A stretch of DNA of 13,076 bases, taken from positions 1 to 13,076 of the forward strand of contig WKLE02002616.1 in assembly GCA_014885115.2 (NCBI GenBank), written 5' to 3'. Of this stretch, positions 1-9,236 are shown in pieces; position 1 is the stretch's first letter; each line of letters begins with the position of its first letter. This DNA is from Asterionellopsis glacialis. Taxonomy: Eukaryota; Bacillariophyta; Plagiogrammaphyceae; Rhaphoneidales; Asterionellopsidaceae. Position numbers and translations under genes: made by a program. The notes under the pieces were generated by a model. It saw only the letters and a program-made list of their open reading frames with translations, was not told where the DNA came from and did no database searches.

Positions 1-783
1 TACATGGGTAAAGTACCGCCGGTACCTATCTTCTGAAACAACTCACCTCTACCTTTATGAGCCAATCAAAACTCATTACATATTTTTAGCATTTTTCCGT
101 CGTCTGCACGAGAACGGGTTGGATCCTGCCTGGAAAGCGGAAAATGTTGTTTTTTAGAGAGATGCGACTGGCTGAGGGAAAAAAGCTGTTTCGTCCGTAC
201 CTGTAGACTCACCGGTACAGCACCAGTACCTGCAGTCGTTTCGAGACTGTGGACTTATGACACCTACTCATAACCTAATAACAACAGTCAAAAACATGCC
301 GGTGGACATAATTTTTTTAAAATTTTGGACCTGACCCAGGTTTTCCAAGAAAACAAAACGAACTGGTGGCGAGACTTCTGCAAAATTTGTACCTCACGAT
401 ACATACGAACGTACATTTGTTGCATACCATCTTTAGTCAACTGGATCTTCAGGAAATCTGTGTCATTGCAAATGAAAACTGGCCATCATTACACTACAGC
501 ACGACAGATTCTGAATATCCACGGAAATTGATCATTTCTTACTGGTAAAGTAAAAATGTAGCTACAGCTCAATTCAATACTCTGTATATTTCATCAAACG
601 TTTGAATTTAGGATTAATTTGCCGGATCTAAAGCTGCAAAAGACAAAATTCGCATTACACACTTCAAATGGTATTAAAATTGGATTTCTCTATATTCTCA
701 CAACAAATGTAGCTATTCTAAAGGCTTTTCCAGTGATCTGCATGGCTTAGATTCAACATCTCTAGAACAAAACAATTACAAAA
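1..783. other. Gene-free 3' flank of the PA200 gene
   Basis: No convincing coding region is visible. The longest open stretches (around 325-548) are about 60-68 codons, begin with non-ATG codons or resemble no family, and are AT-rich. The segment lies downstream of the PA200 stop codon at 784-786, so its right-hand part probably holds that gene's 3' UTR and polyadenylation region on the minus strand; I could not identify a clear polyadenylation signal. The left 250 bases are richer in GTAC-containing words, including one perfect short palindrome annotated separately. A neighbouring gene's end could lie just outside the window. Confidence 0.6.
13..25. repeat. Perfect 6-bp inverted repeat (GTACCG-C-CGGTAC)
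   Basis: The sequence GTACCG, one base, then CGGTAC is a perfect inverted repeat. Related words recur nearby: CACCGGTACAG at 210-220 is followed directly by CACCAGTACCTG at 221-232. The function is unknown. It could be a binding site, a remnant of a repeat family, or chance. Confidence 0.5.
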
Positions 784-3700
784 TTATGCGTAGTAGTGAG
801 GGGCGCTAACAACATCTTCGAGAGCTTCAAGCTGCTCTTGCGTGAATTGCTTGCGATGAACCTCCCAGTTATCAGACATATGTGTCCTTTTGAACTCTGC
901 GCAACACTTCTTCACTACATCTCGTATTGCCAACGGGGCGCTTTTTTCAAACGAATGCTTTGATATTGCAGCTAGAGCTGCAGGGACATAGGCAGGGGTG
1001 TCGTAGGGCCTTGCGAGTACAGCTGCACAAAGAAAAAAGACTGACGTTTGCTGGTTACGAGATCTTTTTCTTTCCTTCTCTTCTTTGGCTTTGGCCTCTT
1101 CTGCGCTATCAGTGACTTCAGGTGCAACTGCGTTCTTCTTTCTCTTCCATTTGATCTTGGTACGGTTCGCCATTGAGACATATTTGTTCACCAACTCAGT
1201 CACTACCTTCGCAGGTGTTGCAGCAAGTATACCAGTCAAAGCGGCCATTGCCGCAGAAGAAACGTCCCTCCTCTCGTCCGCTAGCAATGCAGCCACCGTG
1301 TTTGTAGTAAGAACAGCATGCTCTTTGTCGAGAAGGAATTTATGGTAGCCCTGAAAACACCTCAAGAAATGAGCTGCAGCATGTCTCACTTGCCAGTATT
1401 CATGCTTCGACGCCTTCTTCACAACACTTAAAACTCTTGATATGTCTTCAGTTTTGCCATAAGAAATGACAGCAGAGCTACTCATATCAGCAATTGAGTG
1501 TCGAAATCCTTTGACAACGTCGGCTTCCAGCGCTCTCTTTGCTACTTTGATTTTGGTGTCTTCTCCACCACGACTTTCTTCCTTTTCAACAGTCACTTCT
1601 AATGCTTCGAATGCTAAAGGCAGTAGTGGGATGATATACTCAGAGTACTCATGCTTTGCATCACCTAAATGCAAACAGTAGGCAATGAACTTTCGGGCAG
1701 TAATAAGCGAATTGTATCGTTCCTTGAATGTGTCGAGATCGCTGGATGTTTCCAGCGAAGCTAGCTTCTTGATTACAATGGTACCAGGATCTGCATCCCC
1801 ATTTTCAAAAAGCTCAGATTTTGAGTCTGTTGCACCTCGACCTGTCGCCATCGATGTTTTAACCATCTTTCGATGGCAGTAGCAAATTCTGAACAAACAC
1901 GCAGCAATATGTTCACGACAACTCTCGTAAGGATGTCCCAACGCTGATAATAGTAGCGGAAGTAAGCGACCACTCACAAGCTTCCAAGACTTTCGCAGGT
2001 CATCGTCAACTGGTGATGCTCCCTCTGTAGGTTCAATAGATATACCTCCCGTAAGCTTATCTGAATACCAGGGAAGCTGGCATAAAACTCCAACTTCCGT
2101 TTCCTCATCTAATTCGACAAGTATAGCATTTGCAAGGTACAGCCATTTAGATTGGTTCGTAAAACCGTCCGTGCCAACAGAACCGTTTGCCAATTCCATC
2201 TGGCTTTCGTCTGATTCCTCCAAACCTCCTAAACTTCCTTCAGCTGTGGCTTTCGGTTGCCACAAAGAAGTTTCTACTTTTTCTATTACCCACAAAGTGA
2301 GTTCATGAAAGAAACTAGGCGGAAAGAAGTGAATCGCAAATCGCAACGAATCAAAATAAGCGCCTGCGAGTGAAATGGGAATCTTTGGAATCACATCTTC
2401 AAGGAAGGGTAGCAGAAGGGACTTCCAAAGTTCCGAGCGTTGCTCTACACTTGTTGATATCTGTAGCAATGCCCTGCAGACTCCACCGAATATTTCAGCT
2501 GAGGTACACTGCTGATTCCTTTGGTCTTCGCTTGGTGGGGCACTGGCCATGTCCTTTGCAAAATCCAAAAAGTGTTGCGATGGTTTTTCTGCCCTTCCAT
2601 TTCCTAGCAAGAGCAGAAGAGATTCAAGCATCTGAGCATGTGAAACTTTAAACGTGTTCGAACTCCGGCTAGTACGCTGGAAGGGAAATAAACTTCTAGA
2701 TGCGACATTTGATGTTGCATCTCTAAATATTTCTTCCACGCCTGCAGACCACTGAGCTTGATGACCGCCGCCAACGCTTGTATCCTCTTTATGATCAAAA
2801 GCGATGGCCTTTCCAAGAATTTTACAAAAGGTTTCATCTTCAAGCTTCTCGCATAAGCTTGACAAATCTACCTGTTTGCGACCAGACGCGTATGATGTCG
2901 CATCAGCTCGACGGCAAGGGCGATTTTCTAGTGAGATAGAAAGCCTTGCTTCTACCGGAAGCGCAAATGACAAAAGCCTTCCAAACAGACCAACCGCAAC
3001 ACGTTGCAGAGGTTGCCCCATCTCATACTCTAGCAGCCGAAAACATGTACTCCAAAGGCGGTCCGAAATCGCCGGATTATCCAGTAATAAGTCTTCACGG
3101 TCAACGAAACTGGTTAGAAACCAAGCCACCAACAAACGGTTTCTCCAATGCAGCGAACTCGCAGCTACGCTAGTGGCATCCGCCGCTTCCTCATCTGCAG
3201 CACCATCTTCTTTTGCATCAGACATATCAGCGGAAGGAATTCCATCATGAACCAACGCTTTCCCGTTATCAGCAGTAAGTTGATCCATGAGAAAAGAAAG
3301 ACATTCTTCGTGGGCTGCTTGTTCCTTTTCAGTGGCCCTGGTGAGTGCAAAAAGTCTCGACCGGAAAGGGGAGAAAATCCCGTGAAAGTAATAAACCATC
3401 TTTTGTATTTCTTCGGGAGGCAAAATAGAAATTAAACCCTCTGTTCCACAAAGGGTTTTGGCAAGATTGAAACGAGCAGATTCATTATCGAGCATAACCT
3501 TGATGGCTCTAGACACAGATACAATGGAGCAAACTCCCTTGATTACTTCAGCAAGCCGTTTCCGTATTCTTGGTGATTCCACCTTTTGGCTTAATTGTGA
3601 ACATGAAGGAACACCAAATTTTCCGTCCATCCCTTCATCATCAAGTTGTATGGCGGCCAGCAACCGTGGTACACGAGCAGGCATTATCCATCCAAAACGT

Positions 3701-6700
3701 GTAAGGGCATAATCAATTACCCCAAAGCCAGAGGACCGAACCTGGGTGTTAGAGTGACACGATAGAGCAAAAAGGCCATCAATCAGTCCCTCATATGAAT
3801 CTAAGAGACGAGGAGGTTTTGATTTCAAATAGCTTTCCAATTTTGTCATTTCAGCGAACATATTGGTTTCAGTTGTAAAGACTCGTTCAATAGACGATTG
3901 ATTTGATCTTGCTTGACGCCTGAGACGTCGAGGAATCTCGAAGCTTGCATTTCGTTGTATCGACTCGTAAAAAAGTTGAACGCGATGGACCACAAGACGT
4001 CGGGGTAATGTTTTACCTCCATCTTCTCCATCTTTGTACAGAACGACACGGCTATCTTCATAGTGCTCCATACAAACAGCTGATCGTAAAAGGATCGCAG
4101 CAGTATAGTCCCTTTGGGCAGCAAGTACGTAATCCGTAACAAGTTGTTTCTGAGCTCTCCAGATAGTTTTTGCTTCCTGGCAACGGAAATTAGCCCCTCG
4201 TCTAGTAAGAAGAAGCAAGGCAATATCAGAGACTTCTTTGCAGACCTTAATATCAGAACTTATGAAGGATAACTCAGCCTTTTTCGGTGTTACTTTCGTA
4301 CTATCGTCTACGAGATCATCTCCACTGCCACTACTCTCTACCTTTACTAAGCTTTTAGCAGCTACATCGACACCAGTAGTCTCAGAAGCAATCACTGAAA
4401 GTAAGCAAACAGTAAAAGCTAAAATGCGGCTTTTCATTAGAATCAATGACTCTTGCTTCTCACTTGATACCTTGGTCAGGAGATTGTAAACAGCTCTCTC
4501 ATATGGAACAAAGTGCGTGTCATCGTCATCTTCTTGTAAATCATTAATGTCATTTGCATCAATAAGTATACCAGAACCCCCTCGAAGTGCATACCGAATA
4601 ATTCGAAGTGTACGGCGCCATTGGTGACTACTCTGTGGCGTTGGTTGATCACTACCATCAGCCTTATTTGGTGATGGATCTGCTTCTATGATTTTAATGC
4701 CCTCAGCTTTCCCCTTTGTATATTTACTTTCGATAGCCTCCATGACATGCTCATTCAGTAGGTCACCAGCAAATTCAATTTGGTCACCTTCTGGGATATG
4801 CCATTGAATAGGGTCCCCTCTAAGATGAGATGACTTTCCAAGAATCATTCCATTGCCATCATGGGTTGATTCACTTCTTGGCATGCTATCCACTGCAAGA
4901 GGATATGATTCGCACTGTGAGGCAAGCGTGTGACGAAGAAGCTTACATCCAGTCTTGAAGACGTGTTTATCTTGACTGGCCAATGCAAACCTGAGTGACC
5001 TTTCAATATCAGCTCGGTTTTGATAAACAGATCGTCCTGCGTGGCGAACAGCTCCTGCGAGACATCTAAGACGGTACAGTAACGTTTTGTTGGAATGATG
5101 ATTCAAGTTGTCTGTCAGGATGGGGACCAATGCGTCTAAACCAGGACTTGTCGATACTTTTTGTCCATCCTCTCGTTCCACGACACGAGCACCAGCTACG
5201 GCATGGCAAAGAGCTGCAGCATCCTTGGAGGCAAAGGGGAGAGTTTCATCCTCTAAAAACTTGGCAACCGATCGGACTGCTAATTTATGAGTTTCTGTAT
5301 CCATGGATGAAAATAATTGTACTAAACATTCCTTCATAACTCGAGAGAAATTACGTGCTTGTTGAACATCTGCTGACGAATGACGAGATGCAACTCCTGA
5401 TCCAAACTTTCCCGTCTTTTCTCGTTCACCACTTGCCGAGAGAAGAGAGTACACACGATCTAGAAATGCTAATGACCAATCACTTAATGCTGATGCAGCC
5501 TCTTCTACCAACAACGATGTTTCAGGTAACCCATCATCCTTTGTTTGACGATAAAGAAGTGATGATTCTGGTAAGCGCTTTAATGCATCTACATATTCCT
5601 CTGACTGTGTTGGTCGGGTTAAATATTCTCCAATGTTTTCTCCCATGCGAAGTGTTGCTTCTTGGATCGATATACCTCCTCCGGTTGTCGTTGTAGTCGT
5701 TCCCGCCCCCTTCTTGTTGGAGAGTACCAATGCCCAATCTTCAGGACGTCCTCCAATAGGAATCCATGATGACAAATTACGATAAAATATTAATGTACGG
5801 ATAGTTTTGTTTTGATCGTTACTATCAATACCTGCAAGACTTAGTCGTAAGATTTCGGGTAACCTTGAAAGGAACATTGATGGGTCACGTCGTAAGGCTG
5901 GTTGGACAATGCGTGTCATGGCTGACAATGCTGCAGGTGCTTGATGGGCAAGATTTACAGCTGAATAATCTAATGCTCTAGTTGCAAAATCCACAAATGG
6001 TGGAGTGACACGTATAGGGTCAATCTGTGACAGATATACCATGGATGCTTCACCTGCACGTCCCACGTGACCATTTTTACTATACAAGGCCTGTTGGCAC
6101 AGGGGTAAAAGTGCATCCAAAAATGCTACAATTTCATGAGGTGGGATTGCAGCATATTCTTGACTAGGCTCTACTCGACAGAGTTCCTTGGCAACTGCAG
6201 GATTACTAGATTTGAGCAGTTCTAAACTTGCTGCAACACCTATACGATGACAAAGTTCATATGAAAAGTAATGAAGGAAGGCACCCAAAGTAAATGTCCA
6301 TGAACCCACATTCGATGGATTGAAATACGGTGCCACATAGGATAGAAATCTCAATATATCTTGAGTTCCCCGAGAATAGGGTTGTCCAGTACTGCTACCA
6401 CTCTTGTTGTCGGTACTACTAATACTACTACTGGTAGCAGTCGAGGTTGTTCCCGTACCATCTTTCTGTTCACCACCACCTTTCACAACAGGAGCTCCTA
6501 CACCAATTCCAGTCACCAATAATTTAGATACCTTGGCTACAAAGTCAATGCCCTCTTCGTAGGATGTTCCTACACCTACGAAGGATTTAAGTCGGGAGGG
6601 GAAGGATCGCGATCGTGGTACACCTGCACGGGGGAACTTGTCTCCTCCCGATCCACCACCCACGGGCAGTTGAAGCCAATACTGACATTGCGTCAACAAC

Positions 6701-7408
6701 CGTCGACGTAACGGACCCCAATCATATTGTTTCGGTGTCACGTGCTTTCGTGCACGACAAAACAATACTAACCATAAGAAATCATACTCGGGACATCGAT
6801 CAATATTACACCAACCCTCCATCCATTTGGGTAAGACTTCTAAGTAAAATGTGGATGTACATCGTGAGGGTTGAAAGAGATATAATAATATCAAACCTCT
6901 ATAACAAGAATGTGTATGTGTATGATATAATAAATCATTTTGAACCATTTCCCATATATCTCTAGCAGTCGCATCTTGTCGCACAGTAGATGTTGTAGTT
7001 GTTGTTGTGGGGGAGGATGGTGGTGGACGTATCCCCTGATCAAAGAAATGTCTAGCGTGTCGAATTAAATGTACAGTACGTCGCAAGATTGTATTTTGTT
7101 TCGAATTGGAACATGTCGGTGGATTCCCTACTTTGTGTTCATCCAGGTAGGGTGCTGTCCGTAACATCATTCGCAATAAAGCTTTCCAGTGTAAAATAAG
7201 TAAAATTCGTGTAGCAGTGGTAGTAGTAGTAGTTCCATCAGTGTTGGTGGTTGTTTCTGGAAATATAGCTGAATTAGATACCGAAAGTAATGGACCTTTA
7301 TGTGATGTAAGAGTAATCAACAAGGAAAGTAATGTTTCTCTTGCGGGGGGTGGTAAAGCAAAGTCCCAAGATAATTCTTTTTCAAGTTGTGCTGGACTAT
7401 TATCCTCC

Positions 7409-7440
<32 letters not shown>

Positions 7441-8169
7441 ATCTTTCTCCTCTTGAGTATCATGATTGTAAATATATCCTACATTTTCAAAATGAAGTGT
7501 TACATTTTTCAATTCCTTCTCTGTTGCTGATGATGTTGGTGACTGTACAGTCACAGTTGCACTTACAAGTCGTAAGAGATGTAATATTAATTTACATAAA
7601 TCAAGTTGCGATATACCACTATGTTTCAAACTAGATAAAGTTGAAAATTGCGATTGTAAACGTGTACATTTCTTTACAATGGATGCCTATTCCCCCCACA
7701 AAAAAGAATTAAGCAGATGGAAAACATATGTGTAAGTGGAAGGTGGTCATACCAATGAAGAATTGAACCAAAACATTCGCTTGTTCTACAAGAAGACAGA
7801 AAGAACGAATTGAACGTAACGTACAATAGTATTGTGATCTTGTGGAAAACCATAGTCATCCTCATCACCATTGTCATCCTCTTGTTCTTCTGGTTCATCA
7901 TCATCTTCTGTTGTTGTTTGTCTCACAAATAGTTCTTCTGTAAGTTGTATAGAATGAGCAAGTGTTAAGACTTGACGTGCTTTTTCATTTGCAAACTTGG
8001 TAATGTAGGGAATTCCATCCTTTGGATCTATATGATGTGGTGGAAGATTCAGATGATAGGCGTGAGGATTCCAAGAAGATGTAGTATGATTTGTGCCAAA
8101 GTGAGTTTCATCTTCCTCGACAACATCCATCATATCATCACCCGTAGAACTATGCCCTGTATGTTCCAT
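784..8169 (-). CDS. PSME4: Proteasome activator PA200/Blm10 (PSME4 family), two exons
   Basis: This gene encodes a giant HEAT-repeat activator that caps the 20S proteasome alpha ring and promotes ubiquitin-independent proteolysis; animal PA200 is linked to degradation of acetylated histones. The model is complement(784..7686, 7825..8169), 2415 residues, compared with about 1840 in human and 2140 in yeast. The start ATG at 8167-8169 has a good context (AAAATGG). The large second exon has no ATG near its 5' end and is open upstream to an acceptor at 7687, which joins in frame to exon 1. Landmarks seen are YFNPSNVGSW at about residues 568-577, matching the family's conserved YHPSN-type segment; a C-terminal PSME4 domain over the last ~90 residues with LARPYDTPAYVP, FKRTH and DNWEVHRKQFT; and the terminal residues YYA, an HbYX motif that docks into alpha-subunit pockets. 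Thr/Ala/Ser/Gly-rich insertions occur between about residues 195 and 785 only. Family identity is strong; the exon 1 boundary is moderately certain. Confidence 0.93.
787..795 (-). other. HbYX proteasome-docking motif (YYA) at PA200 C-terminus
   Basis: The last three codons before the TAA encode Tyr-Tyr-Ala. In Blm10/PA200 and in other activators such as the Rpt subunits, a hydrophobic-Tyr-any C-terminal tripeptide inserts between 20S alpha subunits and promotes gate opening. Its intact presence suggests a functional activator. The role is known for the family, not tested here. Confidence 0.85.
7209..7234 (-). repeat. ACT/ACA-type repeat encoding poly-threonine in PA200
   Basis: The plus strand shows about four tandem GTA units (7220-7231) within a longer imperfect triplet tract, read on the minus strand as consecutive threonine codons followed by ATR (around residues 266-276). 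It is one of several low-complexity insertions in the N-terminal third of the protein. Others lie near 6985-7015 and 6400-6480, and at about 5680-5710. Confidence 0.7.
7414..7440 (-). repeat. Trinucleotide repeat (GCA)5(ACA)4 in PA200 coding sequence
   Basis: On the coding strand five GCA codons are followed by four ACA codons, giving a run of alanines then threonines at about residues 198-206. The run sits in an acidic, disordered-looking stretch (DTQEEKDA before it, MEEDNSP after it). Such runs are prone to slippage and length variation while preserving the frame. Confidence 0.85.
7687..7824 (-). other. Intron of the PA200 gene (138 nt)
   Basis: The donor GTACGT at 7824 follows a codon ending exon 1 (reading ...DHNTI), and the acceptor AATAG ends at 7687; exon 2 continues as ASIVKKC. 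Both junctions are phase 0, so the reading frame is kept. Exon 1 read straight through meets a TAG about 45 bases past the donor, and exon 2 read upstream meets the TAG of the acceptor, so splicing is needed. GTACGT is the best donor among several GT dinucleotides. A GGGGGG run lies just before the acceptor, with the pyrimidine-rich tract upstream of it. Confidence 0.75.
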
Positions 8170-8743
8170 TTTTGGAAGAAAGAAAAAGAAAAAACAACCA
8201 ACCGAAAGAAGACTGTTTGGGTTTTGGGATATCGCTTAACTAACTGTAGAGTATGTCTCTGTCTAGAATGTAAATCTACAGCTTCAATCTGTCTATTGAC
8301 TTTGTAAACCGTTCAACACCAATCCCAGCAATCTGATGCACTCCACCAGGTACACGACCCCACCCGGATGAGCAGCAGTGGTCTAGGATATGTATGATGC
8401 GATGCGTGCGATGTCTAGCGAGGCCACAGCAGGTCAGAGGACAAGCAAGGGCAAGAGCCAGATAGCTACCAGTAGTTGCCACCGAGATATTCTACATACG
8501 ACACCGGCAGATATCGGAATGAAATTTTATTGGGCAGCAGTAGTGCTTCCGCGCTTTTCTTCGGGAGGATGGTCCGAAATACTGTAGCAGACTCGCTCTT
8601 TCTTCGCCAAGCTTCCATCACCGTCTTTGAGACATGCAGTACTCGTACGGTACGCAGGTGGCTGCGCACGTACAAAAAGATAAAAGATACCATGTAATTG
8701 ATATCTTCAATTCTAATACTCTAGAGCTAAAGAAAAAGAAAAC

Positions 8744-8753
8744 TTAACGTTAA
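8744..8753. repeat. Perfect 10-bp palindrome TTAACGTTAA
   Basis: TTAACGTTAA is self-complementary and lies in the middle of the divergent intergenic region. It contains the ACGT core that plant and algal bZIP factors often bind. That functional reading is a guess; a 10-bp palindrome can also occur by chance. Confidence 0.4.
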
Positions 8754-8996
8754 CCCTTCTGAGTAGTCAAAGACATATCTCTAGTACGAGCATGTAAACA
8801 CCATTTATATGTAGTTTAGACATTGAAGTCAGAAATCTGTAGGTCCTCGTTAAAAAAAGATAGCGTGATACTCTAAATCGTATTATGACAGCATTGCGGC
8901 CTGGCTCGTTCGAATCCTGCCCGCCGTCCCCAACAGAGGGGTGTACATAGTTTACCCACGGTTATTTTTCGTTACCAGGCAGGCCCTAAAGAATAT

Positions 8997-9011
8997 CTCT
9001 ACCAGGTAGAG
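8997..9011. repeat. Perfect 7-bp inverted repeat CTCTACC-A-GGTAGAG
   Basis: Seven bases, one central base, then their exact reverse complement. It lies 32 bases from a longer inverted repeat at 9043-9064 and shares the CTAC/GTAG core with it. It is likely upstream of, or within, the 5' UTR of the plus-strand gene starting at 9237. Confidence 0.5.
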
Positions 9012-9042
9012 CAATAGCCTCTTGTGGGACAGTAGGTATTAA

Positions 9043-9064
9043 TAGGTCCTACTTGTAGGACCTA
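9043..9064. repeat. Perfect 10-bp inverted repeat around TT
   Basis: TAGGTCCTAC, then TT, then GTAGGACCTA form a 22-bp sequence with perfectly complementary arms. Related CTAC/GTAG words continue on both sides (AGTAGGTATT before, CTACGTAGTC after). It lies about 170 bases before the chosen start of the plus-strand gene. It may be a dimeric transcription-factor site, an RNA hairpin in the leader, or a fragment of a palindromic intergenic repeat. The loop is too small to form an ideal RNA hairpin, which favours a DNA-level site or repeat. Confidence 0.55.
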
Positions 9065-9236
9065 CGTAGTCTCTACTAGTCCTAACCAAGATGTAGATTC
9101 ACGGGCTTTTCAATCATCGTTGCCATCAGATTCACCCCATTCGCCTCCACAAAGCAACGCAACAGACCAAAGACTTCTCTCTTCTCTTCTCTCTTCTCAT
9201 GTCATAGACAACTACTACGACGATACGAGGGAAAAT

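Larger units (their letters stand above)
8170..9236. promoter_or_regulatory. Divergent intergenic region between PA200 and the glycosyltransferase-like gene
   Basis: About 1.07 kb separates the two divergent start codons, so promoters and 5' UTRs of both genes should lie here. Directly upstream of the PA200 ATG (8174-8196) the minus strand is almost pure pyrimidine, a common leader composition. The section 8330-8690 looks richer in G+C than the rest and is open in short frames on both strands, but no frame resembles a known protein. No clear TATA box was identified. Three palindromes and a tRNA box-B-like word are listed separately. Confidence 0.55.

Noticed and set aside
325..548. Short plus-strand open frames of 60-68 codons in the left flank
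   Set aside because: One begins with TTG rather than ATG, they overlap each other in different frames, and neither peptide resembles a known family; expected by chance in AT-rich DNA.
2804..3250. Antisense open frame of 148 codons inside the PA200 gene
   Set aside because: It is a shadow of the conserved minus-strand coding frame and its peptide has no family resemblance.
6615..6965. Antisense open frame of 116 codons opposite PA200
   Set aside because: Shadow frame; the minus-strand reading there gives the conserved PA200 sequence (for example WMEGWCNIDRCPEYDFLWL).
8466..8697. Overlapping open frames of about 70-75 codons on both strands in the divergent spacer
   Set aside because: No recognisable domain. 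The plus-strand frame starts at TTG. Both strands being open over the same bases suggests chance rather than coding.
8890..8930. Possible tRNA gene at the TTCGAATCC word
   Set aside because: T-stem positions flanking the loop do not pair beyond the first G-C, and no matching acceptor or anticodon arm is present upstream.
9120..9236. TTG at 9120 as the start of the glycosyltransferase-like protein
   Set aside because: Nuclear genes start at ATG with rare exceptions, and a good ATG lies at 9237; the upstream stretch is treated as leader or possible exon.
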